NCBI GenBank assembly: GCA_963669155.1
Contig: OZ022582.1
Location: 27,360,015-27,424,014 of the forward strand
Length of the DNA stretch: 64,000 nt
Direction: 5' to 3'
Source: Arbacia lixula
Taxonomy: Eukaryota > Echinodermata > Echinoidea > Arbacioida > Arbaciidae
The translations under genes were made by a program, and so were the position numbers. The notes beneath the pieces are model-generated. The model worked only from the letters and a program-made list of their open reading frames with translations. It made no database searches and was not told the origin of the DNA. Below, piece by piece: positions 54,963 to 64,000 of the stretch (positions are counted from its first letter, which is position 1; each line of letters begins with the position of its first letter).

Positions 54963-55478
54963 TTTGATATGCTCCTACAAACATGCACCTGTTTGTCTCC
55001 ATCCTGTGCCAGTAACATGAATCCTTGAGAGTCTGACTAACTACTGCTCTGCAGGATATATGCGCATTAATCACGTCAAATCAGTTCAGATCATGAGAAT
55101 CATACGCTCACTTTCTTGGGAGCCATTGTTTTATTTCAGCCTTCAGTGATGCTTGAGAGTATTATGTGTCTGAGCGCTCAGCTGGTCAAGATAGCAATCT
55201 GACAGAAAAAGGAAGTTTTTGAATGTTTTGTGTGTTGGCTAATCCACTCATCCCATCAAATCCCATTGACAGTGTTGGAAGCCACTAAGCTGAGTGTGTG
55301 TTGTGTGTATTTGTATACAATTGTGGGCTGATCAAGCGCTGTGATTGGTTGAACCTTCAGCTACAGCAGTGAGTGATATATTTAACAATGGGCAGAGGGT
55401 ATACAATGGAGTGGGCCAGCTGATCATGTGAACACCACAGAGGACCCATGTGAGCGTAATCAGCTGTTTGGGTTGCAG
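54963..55478. other. no gene recognised
   Basis: Unique sequence. TGTGTGTTGTGTGTATTTG near 55294-55312. Confidence 0.4.
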
Positions 55479-55488
55479 GAGAGAGAGA

Positions 55489-55559
<71 letters not shown>
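55479..55559. repeat. (GA)n microsatellite, about 40 units
   Basis: Nearly pure GA with one GGGA interruption. It lies about 1.1 kb upstream of the second coding exon. Confidence 0.98.
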
Positions 55560-55561
<2 letters not shown>

Positions 55562-56687
55562 CGGTGTCAAGTGCACTGTTATGATTGTGTAGTACTGACT
55601 GTAGGGCAGGCAGGTTGGGTAGCAGCAGTAGCAACAGCAGCTAGTCCGATAGCTGGCGATTAAAAGCCCTGCCCAATGCCCTGCGGCTAACTACTGCTAC
55701 CACCACCACCACCACCTGTACCCCTGCACCCTTCAGTGGGGCACGTGGCACCCCATGGTTATGGCATAGGAGGTGTGGCTGCAACGCACTCATCCAGCTT
55801 CCACGAAAGGAAGTCAACCACCACCACCGCCACCACCACCTCCACCGCAGGATGCACCCTCTGATATAACCAGCTCATCCTCTTCAAACCAGGACAACGA
55901 CTTTGGATTGATTGATTGATCTTGCTCGCTGACCCTGACAGAGGTCACGCCATGCTTCCAGCCGCCTCCTCGCTCTCTCCTTTAAAATGTAGACGCTCAC
56001 ACGATGAGTGTTGCCATATGCACCCATGGGCTTGGGCGGGCCGCCACACCACCACACGATTAATATTGATAGGCTCTGCCCAGACTCCAGTGACATCACT
56101 GCAGAGGTGCTTTTGATTGGAGCCGCAAGCTGATTGGAGAGAAGAACAATCATTTATTTTTCTCTCTCTCTCGTCTTCTCATCTCTTACTCTTGACTTGG
56201 TGGATGTTCACTTCGCTTCGTTTATCGGACTCCAAACCAAAGATGTACGCTTGAACTTGTGTGGATTATACCCATCGTTCCCTCACTTCTTGCCAGTACT
56301 AGAGGAACATATCTGCTTTTTCCTTGATCACTTATTGACAAATTAAAATCATTGTAGTACCTCATACCTGCAGCTGAAACAGACATCTTCTTGTGGATTG
56401 GAAGTCAATGCAATTACTTGTGAAATTCCATTTCCGCTTTAACCCAGCTGTACTTCGCAATCATCATTATTGGACATAAATGCAAATCAGCGAATTGTTG
56501 CTTTTCTCTCTAAAAGAATTCATGTCACTCATCATTAATCCTAGTGTGATATACATGTGTGCACTCAATTTATTAAGAAGGTGTGAGACACCGTTCTGAG
56601 CTTGCTTCAAAGTGGAACAAACGTGAATACCCCAACACCTGTCTCCGTACTTTCTGCAATATTTGGACGTCTGGGGAATGCTTGAAG
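55560..56687 (+). promoter_or_regulatory. GC-richer upstream or 5' untranslated region of the 56.7-kb exon
   Basis: Unlike the surrounding intron-like DNA, this kilobase is GC-richer. It has (CCA)n triplet runs (55698-55716, 55818-55848), an ATTGATTGATTGATC run (55907-55921), GAGGTCACGCC, a nuclear-receptor half-site type word (55941-55951), and CTGATTGGAGAG, an inverted CCAAT (56127-56138). In-frame stops, including TAA at 56574-56576, precede the coding ATG. The pattern suits a promoter plus long 5' untranslated exon; the transcription start cannot be placed. Confidence 0.4.
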
Positions 56688-56828
56688 ATGCCTCGTTCCC
56701 GGCCGCGATCCCGCTCTCCGTTGGGCACAATCGGGCGCGAGTCTCGCATCCTAGCCCTGTCCTTCCTCTATAAGAGACCCTGGAGTAAACTATTTGGTCA
56801 GACGGAGATGGAACCTGTTTTCAGTGAG
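56688..56828 (+). CDS. candidate alternative first coding exon, Arg/Ser-rich, unidentified
   Basis: From ATG at 56688 (A at -3) the frame encodes 47 residues: a basic MPRSRPRSRSPLGTIGRESR start, then a hydrophobic/aromatic stretch ILALSFLYKRPWSKLFGQ and an acidic end TEMEPVFSE. It ends at a good donor, GAG then GTAACA at 56828/56829, in phase 0. Beyond the donor the frame drifts into intron-like sequence. It is the first ATG after an in-frame stop at 56574. CpG content is higher than in the flanks, as expected for a coding or promoter-proximal segment. No protein family was recognised. The N-terminal RSRPRSRS resembles a phosphorylatable basic tail. Same strand and phase as 23849-23959, so it could supply an alternative N-terminus to the same downstream exons. 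Confidence 0.45.
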
Positions 56829-57146
56829 GTAACAACACAGTCTTGTCATAGGGATCAGATTTTCCTTGCATGACTCAACTAAGATTTTTTCTACGTTGCT
56901 TATTCATACTTTCAATGATGGAGTATTTAAGACTGTTTTAATCATCATTTAAAAGTTGAACAATGGTTAAAATCAGTCAAAAAATGAATTTTTAATGTTA
57001 ATTTTGCTTTTAAAGTTTAAAACAAAAAGTAATGGAGAGAGTATAAATTGAAAAGATGGCAAATTTATTGCATGGGCTTATCATCATTGCCTCTAAAACA
57101 TGTTCCTTCAAATGTTTTAAGTAGCTGAAGTTTAGTTAAAAATAAC
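56829..57146. other. intron, nothing recognised
   Basis: Very AT-rich, starting with the donor GTAACA. Confidence 0.4.
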
Positions 57147-57148
57147 TA

Positions 57149-57368
57149 CTGTATACGCCATATATTTTGCGGGGTTTTTATTTTCACGAATTTCACGAGT
57201 CGGATGATATTCGCGAATTTATCAACACTCCAAAACTTTAATACGATGTGCAAAAGCACATATACTAATAGTGCTAGTACTCCACAATCGCGAATTTAAC
57301 CACCCTGAAATTGCTGGAAAGTCCCGATTCGCGAAAAATTAGACTCGCAAAATATATGGCATATACAG
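57149..57368. mobile_element. family K TIR MITE (220 bp), TA-flanked
   Basis: Starts CTGTATACGCCATATATTTT, ends with the inverted AAAATATATGGCATATACAG, with TA on each side (57147-57148, 57369-57370). The interior has TTCGCGAATTTATC / AATCGCGAATTTAACC dyads. TA duplication suggests a mariner-type element. MITEs with near-identical ends are known from many invertebrates (recollection, not searched). Confidence 0.9.
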
Positions 57369-57370
57369 TA

Positions 57371-58028
57371 CTTATTTTACCATGTTACCATGGATAGGCC
57401 CACATACACATTGTAGGGATATCAACATATATATGTTTGCAGTTCTATTTTGATAGTGTCTGTGTCAGTTTGTGACCACTGTCCTTTGATACGAGAAGCT
57501 GAATGTTGTATTAATTCAAAGCAGAAAGTGCAGAGAAGTGGTGCTCTGTCTTACAGAGAATTGCAATGAATCACAACTAGACTTGCAATTGATATCAATG
57601 GTAACTCTGTATGTTAGGAGATTGGACCTGCAGCCAAATCAGATCAATCACACAACTTTGTGAGACAGGGCCTGCTCGATTTAAATTTGAGGTCTCCATT
57701 CCAAAGATTTCAGTCCAGTTCATGCTCAAATGTTCACACTTCTGGCTATCTTGTAACAATTGGGTCAATCCAAAATTGTCACGGCTGGTACTGTGACTGT
57801 CTTAGATAAGCTCCCTGAAATCTGGCAATTTCGTTCAGGGAAAAAATAACATGTGTAAACTAGTTTTCAAGCTTGATGTTGTGAAACAAAAAAGTGAATC
57901 AAGCTGTTAATATTACCCAACAAGAAAAATCAAAGTTTTCAAATTAAAAAAAATCTATGGGGACTTCTTTCACCTTTGTGGGTTAAATTATCCTGAGTTC
58001 TATGTATTGTTTTCTTTCATTTCTTAAC
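57371..58028. other. no gene recognised
   Basis: AT-rich intron-like DNA. Confidence 0.45.
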
Positions 58029-58072
58029 AATTATTAAGGAGTTGAAAGGTGCAATTCAACTCCTTAATAATT
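58029..58072. repeat. perfect 18-bp-stem hairpin, 8-nt loop
   Basis: AATTATTAAGGAGTTGAA, loop AGGTGCAA, then TTCAACTCCTTAATAATT. No T-run or gene end is associated. Confidence 0.95.
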
Positions 58073-59745
58073 AAAATTTCTGAACTCTGGGATACCCTCT
58101 CATGTTGAACACTGGAATTGATTGTAAACTTATAAATAGACTGGAATAGGGAACAATTGTAGTACTTTGTCAGAATTCTTGGATATCTGCCATGATTAAT
58201 TTTATCCATTATCTCCTCATGCAATCATGGCCTGTTTGTCTATATTTTGAAGGCCATTGTCAACAAAAGGTTGCAACAGCAGAAAGTGAACTCACAGCCT
58301 GCTCTGCTATATACTGATTTGTGCTTGGATATCCAGAATGGGTTAGAATCATAATTCAGTTTGAATCGTCATTGGCTATACAATAATGATTGTGAGTAGG
58401 ACTGTTCTATGTTAAAAATTCTGAGCCTTGGAGAATTAAGCGTAGCCAGCCATTCTGCATGCGGAAACTTGTATGAGGCTGATAAACCTTCTTTTTAGAT
58501 AAAAAAAATCTTCCATTTATTTATTCATTCATTTTCCATGTAATAGTAATACCCTAGTCAGCTACAAGGTGTTTTACAGGGGCCCCAAATTATTACTTGC
58601 AACTTACACAGGCATATATAGGGAGTTTTTATATTTTTGTGTGTGGAAGATATGACAGTTGCTAAACCATTTCATATGTTTTATCTGGAGCATTGCTTTC
58701 TTGTCTCGTGTATGTGGGAGCAACTGTATAAAAAGCAGCCAAAAGCATGAACATGGTGGAATTATTGAAATTAGAAAAATAATCAGAACTGTTTATTGGT
58801 TCCAGAGGAGGGGAACATCCATTTAAATTCACTGGTTTCTATGGTTACAGCAGGGTTTAATATACAGGTGTAGGCTTGGCCTAATTAAAAACTGGCATGA
58901 TTTTTCTCCCCTGTGATTGAAGTTTATGAGTGTGACATTAGGAAGGAGTTGGGGTAGTCACTTTTCAAACAGATGCTATACATACATACCGTTTTGAGGA
59001 AGGATGTGTGTTTTTTTTTTAAATTTAGAATTAGTCACTTTTCAAAAAGGAACCATTTATTTGTCTCTGAGATTCCAATTAAGTTCAAGTAAAACATTTT
59101 GCAGAACAATGTAGCTTGACACAAAGTATCTTGCTTCCATAGTTGTGATTTAACAAACAAGTTATTAAAACGCATTTATCCCATTTGATTTATTAATGCA
59201 TATTTGCATTTGAGGCCACATACATGTAACATTCAGTACTCAAAAACGTCAGCATACATCTTGCCTCAATTTTATAATACATATTCAAAGTTTTAGTATA
59301 TTAAACATACACAATGTAAGAAAGAATAGAAATAGAAAGAGGAATGTAGAAATTTATTTGCACCTTTCTCGGGAATAAACTCAATCATACAATAAATATT
59401 GTATTAAAGACACACAAAGAAAGAGATAATAGAAATATTAAGAGGAGAGTAGAACAATTTTTGCACATTTCTGAGGGAAAAACTAGGCCTGGGTCAGAGC
59501 TTGCTCATGACTATTGAATGATTTGCATTGTGCTTACAGTGACATGTGAATGCACTATGTGTGATGAGCAGTGTTTCCTGCTGGTGGACATATTCATGGT
59601 CACATACAATATCAGTTAAAGGAACTCAAAAGCTGTATTTTTTTCCTTCAAAATATGAATGGCATCCCATTTTAAAGTGATGATATACTCTAAAACAAGT
59701 ATTTTGGCAGATGATAGGGTCATAGACATTTTCACATGTTGTTCT
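58073..59745. other. no gene recognised
   Basis: Long AT-rich stretch. Near 59310-59460 the word AAGAGGAATGTAGAAATTTATTTGC is loosely repeated as AAGAGGAGAGTAGAACAATTTTTGC about 115 bp later, so a diverged duplication is possible. Confidence 0.45.
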
Positions 59746-60080
59746 GAATTGAATTGAATTGGGAATTATTTAAAAACAATACAAAACAGTGACGCTTGTG
59801 GCTTGCAGGCCGAATTGACTAAACACTATAAAAAGATATATATTGTACAATAATTAGAAAATAACAATCAATAATTTCAATAGTACGGAAGATGTTGATC
59901 ATTGTGGTAGTAGTATCCATTCGCAGCGCGGCGGTTTCGGCACCTTCGGAACGCAGCTTACGCTATAAAAGACGCGCAGCGACTATTGTCCACATTGCCT
60001 GACGAAGACTAGCAGTAGCGGTCGAAACGTCGCAATCTCCAGTTTGCCTTGTCGTGAGACAACAGATTTCTACTCTAGCG
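59746..60080 (+). mobile_element. possible Penelope-like element terminus with TATA box
   Basis: (GAATT)3 at 59748-59763 precedes an AT-rich stretch. A sharply GC-rich block then carries a TATA box (TATAAAAG, 59964-59971) and, about 30 bp later, CTGACGA (59999-60005), a GACT/GGTC stem, and GAAA (60024-60027) followed by CGTCG. That order is the catalytic-core order of hammerhead ribozymes, which Penelope-like elements carry in their terminal repeats. There is one extra A after CTGACGA and I cannot close helices I and III convincingly. No reverse transcriptase or GIY-YIG domain is present. Confidence 0.35.
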
Positions 60081-60420
60081 AATCAATAATTTGTTATAAT
60101 AATAATAGTAATTATGATAAAAATGATTATGTGCATTGTCTATGCCCAGCCCATAAAGACAAATTCACCCCAAAGTTTTCTGTGATATTGTTTTTATGTA
60201 GAGAATGTGTGTGGTTTGTATCATACAAATGGGATACTGCCATGCCTTTAATAGTACTTATTATATATTGCATGGGCATTTATAATTGATATATTCTTAC
60301 ATGTTTCACAGCAGGAAAGTTAACTTTGTTTGACGTTTGACATCATGAACTTGAAAAACAGTACTTGCCAAACAATGTGACCGCTTCCCTTTAATTGTTT
60401 TGGGTGTAGAACTTTGGACA
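60081..60420. other. no gene recognised
   Basis: AT-rich, with AATAATAATAGTAAT near 60098-60112. Confidence 0.4.
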
Positions 60421-60645
60421 TTCAACTGCCAAGGTTGACAGCTGATTGTTCCAACATGCTCCTGAATGCCCGAGTCTGTTGCGTTTCTGTTTGGACAGAC
60501 CAGACTCGGGTAATAGCCGTGTCTGTTTCACGCCATTCAAGCCCATTGTCTCGCTGACGTTGGTCTAATCAGACAACGTTTCAAAGTTCAAAAGTCCAGC
60601 CATGTTTAATTTTGAGCATTAGCGTGCGAGATTGAATCCGGGGTA
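60421..60645. promoter_or_regulatory. candidate regulatory stretch (weak)
   Basis: A GC-richer unique block with an inverted pair CCCGAGTCTG (60469-60478) / CAGACTCGGG (60501-60510) and TTGGTCTAATCAGACAACG near 60561-60579. No coding support. Confidence 0.2.
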
Positions 60646-61324
60646 TGTTGTGTTGTGGGATTAACATGGCGTGTATATTCAGATGAATGTATGGATATTG
60701 GACAACATGAAAAATGAGCAAGAGAATATCTCCTTTGAACATGACAAGGTATGCTTGTGTGGAATTTTATAGACTTTCCGGGTGAGGTCATTTTGTTTGT
60801 TAACTTCATTTTTTATTTTAGATTTCTCCTTCCTAATTAAATTCATGTGCTCATTATATGGGAATATGTGTGTAGTATGTGTGTCTATCATGGACCTCCA
60901 TTTACATACATCTTGTTATAATTACTATGTTGGTAAGATTGTATCTTTTTGCTATTGGAAAGAGTGGGTTACCCTGTGGTGTGTCTAATTAGTGTAAAAC
61001 TCTGACAAATTAATTGTTGTTTTCCACATTCTGTGGGAGGAATATATGTACATTGTATTTCATTTTTCATGCTCAAAGTATTTCTGCATGGGTTGATATG
61101 TATGGACCCTGCTTCTTGAGATGTTGAGATGTATACTGTCAATTCACATGCAGATCCAGAAGAGTAATGAATGCTCCTTGATCAAAGCCTACTCAAAGAA
61201 ACGACAGTGTAAAGTTTCACAACAGAACCCTGAAGATATCCGATCCAGAAGAATGCCATGGCGATAGATCTTGTGATTTCTCATCTTCCCGTGTGTCCAT
61301 ACTCTCTGTTGAGTCAACTCATCC
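60646..61324. other. no gene recognised
   Basis: AT-rich. Small frames are unsupported. Confidence 0.45.
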
Positions 61325-61412
61325 CATATGTGTGTGTGTGTTTGTTTGTGTGCGAGTGTATGTATGTGTGGTGTGTGTGCGTGCGAGTGTGTGTCTGTGT
61401 GTGTGAGTGAGT
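61325..61412. repeat. (TG)n-rich microsatellite
   Basis: TGTGTGTGTGTGTTTGTTTG and GTGTGTGTGCGTGCGAGTGT with a GAGTGAG tail. Confidence 0.95.
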
Positions 61413-61429
61413 AAAGTAGCCGTCCACGC

Positions 61430-61720
61430 ATACGTCACTGCTGCCGCCCTTGGCTGTAATTTGCGTTGAAACCACATTACGTGCACGCGGCAGATGTAAT
61501 AACCCCGCAATTAATCAGATCGGTAAGAGAATTGTGCCTGGTCGGCAGGGGCAGAATTCACCTGTTTTCTCCCCATAATGTGATCGGTGGTCGTAGAGGT
61601 GGTGCTGTTTCTCTGCTCGGAAAGCTGGTGGAGAGCGGCGAAAGGCCTGCTGCCACAGATTGTCGACAGTCCCTCGGATGGAATATATGGGATAGGTGTG
61701 TCCTCCGGCAGAGAACCATT
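61430..61720. promoter_or_regulatory. candidate regulatory stretch (weak)
   Basis: GC- and CpG-rich, unique, with TACGTCA (61430-61436, CRE-like), GCAATTAATCAGATCGG (homeodomain-type core) and GGTCGTAGAGGTGG. Overlapping frames on both strands (61466-61787) are short and unsupported, which is expected for CpG-rich non-coding DNA. Confidence 0.25.
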
Positions 61721-62060
61721 TTGATGTTTTGGTTACCTTTATAATAGTTGGGTGTCTCTGTAACCACTCCCACCCCCTTCCACCCACACTACTGTACGTT
61801 GTCCTACAGTTTAGGATCTAATCAGGTTATAGCTCTGACATTTGCAAAGAAGACTCTTCCCTTCTGAGTCAGTCATTTTCTGAGGTTGATTATGAAAAAA
61901 CAATATTTCAAAATGATATATTATTCCCCACATGGGGTTTCGGGTATACAGAAGTTCACTTTGAAAATATTTATATAATACTTGAATTTTCTGGTTTAGA
62001 TTAATGCAAATTTCTGACGGCAAACTAGACATATTAAAGTAAGCTTCACTGAACAAGTTG
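61721..62060. other. no gene recognised
   Basis: AT-rich spacer. Confidence 0.4.
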
Positions 62061-62064
62061 TTGA

Positions 62065-62345
62065 AAACAAGAGGAAGGAAGGAAGAGAGGGAGTACCTGG
62101 AGGAGAGAGGGAGTACCTGGAGGAGGGAGAGAGGGGATGGGGTGGAGGATGAGGAATAGGGGTATGGAGTTATGGGGGGAAGAGGGGGGGGGGGAGGGGA
62201 GATGGACAGGGAGAGAGGGAGGGGGAGAGGGAAGGGGGTGAAGGATGAGGGATAGGGGTATGGGGGAGGGGAGGGGGGGGGGAGGGAACAGGGCAGGTGG
62301 GGAGACAGGGGGATGGGGAGGGTGAGGGAAGAGAAAGTAGCAAAA
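62065..62345. repeat. polypurine tract, GGGA/GGAGA units
   Basis: AGAGAGGGAGTACCTGGAGG is duplicated at 62083 and 62103. This is followed by GGGGAGGG-type purine repeats with G runs near 62183-62195 and 62272-62282. Confidence 0.93.
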
Positions 62346-62532
62346 TGGAAGAAGGAGGAGTGGTATCAGGTAGAGGAAGATGCATCTTATACACCCTTGA
62401 ACCCTGGATGGATGTAGCGAGCTGGTATCAGATTCCTGGAATGCTGGGCATCTTGAGGAGGGGGTTGTAAACCTGATGGCATTGATGGCCACTACCTCTC
62501 TAACCCACATCTCAACTGCGTTACATACATGT

Positions 62533-63113
62533 ATTAGCCTGGCTTCAAGGCTACGGGGCGTTACTAAACTAACCTACTCAATATCGGGGTCTGGCTGCAG
62601 AAGACTAGTCATTCTCAGTTTCTTCTCAGGCTCCCCCTAGAAATGAGGAGAACGATAAGTGACAGCATTAAAGGGCATATACTGTACTGGGAAGACAAAA
62701 TGACCTTCAAAATGTAACTGTTAGCAATCTTCTTGCCAATGGTCTTAAATTCATGTATTGTCTATTTTAGAAGCTTGCTGAAAGTTATTTGCCTTCAAAT
62801 GATCTACATTAGGAGTAATGAGTGATTAAATCACAAATCCTCAAAATGTCCGGGCCGAACATTTTGAGGATTTAATCATTTATCATTAATTACTCCATAT
62901 GTGGATCATTTGAGGGCAAATAACTTTCAGCAAGCTTCTAAAATAGACAATATATGAATTTAAGACCATTGGCAAGAAGATTGCTAACAATTACATTTTG
63001 AAGACTTTTTTGCCTTCCCAGTACAGTATATGCCCTTTAAGTCTTATGATTATGAGACTCTTTTTCTGTATAGTCTAGATTAGAAATGTCTAACATCATT
63101 TAAGCAAGGCTAA
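62533..63113. mobile_element. family I MITE, copy 5, split by a family C insertion
   Basis: Left part TTAGCCTGGCTTCAAGGC with GAAGACTAGTCATTCTC ends at 62667. Right part TAGTCTAGATTAGAAATGTC and TTAAGCAAGGCTAA resumes after 63040. The two halves together give the usual ~210-bp family I layout, so the 365-bp family C element inserted into it at a TTAA. Confidence 0.85.
62672..63036. mobile_element. family C palindromic MITE, copy 2 (365 bp), nested
   Basis: Starts AGGGCATATACTGTACTGGG, ends CCCAGTACAGTATATGCCCT, TTAA at 62668-62671 and 63037-63040. Length identical to 10066-10430. Arms such as TGCCAATGGTCTTAAATTCA pair with TGAATTTAAGACCATTGGCA. Confidence 0.96.
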
Positions 63114-63337
63114 CTTGTACCATGTCTGTAAAGCTATAGTGTATGCTGCCCTTGTTGTCCCTCTTCAAGCCGAGGTTCAAGGCTCGGACGCTCTATACTG
63201 TGGTCTGTGCACTGCTTGGTACATACATAAGATGTGTACGCGCTGCAATCACGGATAACGCAAATCAACAAAGCCCCCTCTCCTTGTTCCATCTTCAAGG
63301 TGTAGTCTTGTGTGTCCAGACAGTAGTTCGTAATCAT
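63114..63337. other. no gene recognised
   Basis: GC-moderate unique sequence. Frames on both strands (63134-63388) overlap a dispersed repeat and lack support. Confidence 0.4.
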
Positions 63338-63412
63338 CTCAGTACTCATCAATGGTAGTTCCATGTCGATTACAACATAGTTTCTCACCTATGGGACTGA
63401 GGAGGTCAATGG
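63338..63412. repeat. dispersed repeat fragment shared with 33095-33172
   Basis: Shares the CTCA.TAC, CAATGGT, CACCTATGGGACT word order with the earlier site. Confidence 0.55.
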
Positions 63413-63906
63413 AGGATAGGAGAAAGAGCCGACCCGCATAGGGATCAGACACCCAGTTACAAGGTGATGATGTACACACTATATTGGAACAGTTCAATTT
63501 TTAATGGTGTCTTTTAACACCCAAAAATGTCTGATGAACTCCCGTTGACACCTGTATGGACTAGGCTCTATGTATTCTGTAATTGTATCATCAGAGGGCT
63601 GTTGATGAGACCCAGTGTGGCCTTGTCTTAGCCGCAGGGCATCCCGATCCACCACTGAGAGGGCCCAGGATGCAATTGGGTCACGCCTCATTTGGTATAG
63701 CTCAAGTTAGCCTAAATTTCAGACTTTCCCAATTTTCAAATCAGAGCCTAGTCCTCACAGGATCAGTCTCTCTTTTGGAGAAGGGAATTGAGAATGACGA
63801 GTCTATGCAACCAGACACATTTATTGAATATTGTAGGTTGCATTGGAAATGCCTCAAGGTCTGAAAGCGAGGCGAAGCCTATAGGGTCTAGGCTGTTGAG
63901 TCACAA
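63413..63906. other. no gene; possible diverged family I element at 63700-63880
   Basis: AGTTAGCCTAAATTTCAGAC, TCAGAGCCTAGTCCTCACAG, GATCAGTCTCTCTTTTGGAG and GACGAGTCTATGCAACCAGA resemble family I layout, but the ends are not clear. Confidence 0.35.
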
Positions 63907-64000
63907 GGTGCATCTTCATTAGCCCGATCAGACGAAATAGCAAGCTATTTTGCTGATCCGGGGAACTAGCCTGAAGTTGCAATCGTGTCTTCATTAGCTC
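63907..64000. mobile_element. family F foldback, copy 5, cut by the window end
   Basis: GGTGCATCTTCATTAGCCCG then GGGGAACTAGCCTGAAGTTG, the same orientation as 54648-54962. The element continues past the last base. Confidence 0.9.

Noticed and set aside
54622-55028. Short frames on both strands at 54.6-55.0 kb, and similar ones at 10.9 and 44.2 kb
   Set aside because: They share peptides such as SFELMK because all lie in family F foldback copies; this is repeat homology, not protein conservation.

Overview
This window looks like nuclear DNA from an animal, most likely a marine invertebrate deuterostome such as an echinoderm. It is AT-rich and intron-like. It has no compact gene order, no operons and no recognisable rRNA or tRNA genes. 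It carries long GA/CT, TG and CTAT microsatellites and many short inverted-repeat transposon remnants (MITEs and foldback elements). Some of these, with termini such as AGGGATAGTCCACCCTGAA, resemble elements I associate with sea urchin, mollusc and lancelet genomes. The species assignment is inference.

Protein-coding content is very low. Only three short coding segments can be defended. (1) 23849-23959 (+) is a 37-codon first coding exon with a good start context, an in-frame stop just upstream, a splice acceptor before its 5' untranslated part and a consensus splice donor; its end is weakly ankyrin-like. (2) 56688-56828 (+) is a 47-codon arginine/serine-rich first coding exon with a donor. 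Both end in phase 0 on the same strand, so they could be alternative N-termini of one large gene whose shared exons lie beyond the window. (3) 31429-31788 (+) is a truncated RecQ-like helicase start with a Q motif and the Walker A motif PTGYGKS. It has CCAAT boxes upstream, AATAAA downstream and short inverted repeats around it. It is probably a mobile-element-borne or retained pseudogene fragment.

Layout: 1-9.2 kb is intron-like DNA with a 72-bp minisatellite, a CT tract, a GA tract and a few MITEs. From 9.4 to 18.8 kb is a dense cluster of foldback and MITE copies plus a 52-bp tandem array. From 18.8 to 26 kb the DNA is quieter and contains the first exon. From 26 to 31 kb there are palindromic MITEs and pyrimidine tracts. 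The helicase fragment lies at 31.1-32.1 kb. From 33.8 to 52.9 kb there are repeated MITE copies from at least eight families, a telomere-like tract and two segmental tandem duplications. From 52.4 to 56.8 kb there are a CTAT array, GA/CT tracts and the second exon with a long CCA-rich upstream region. From 57 to 64 kb there are further MITEs, a Penelope/hammerhead-like motif with a TATA box, a nested transposon insertion, and a foldback copy cut by the window end.

I use letters for the repeat families. A-D are flanked by TTAA or near-TTAA (piggyBac-like target duplication). E and K are flanked by TA (mariner-like). F is the GCGTCTTCATTAGCCC foldback family, G is TTCTCCCTATCGC, H is CCCCGTTCATATAC, I is TTAGCCTGGCT, J is a set of short GGGC foldbacks, and L is the GTGTTTATCAACT element. 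None encodes a transposase in this window. All functional statements about the repeats are inferences from termini and flanking duplications read by eye.
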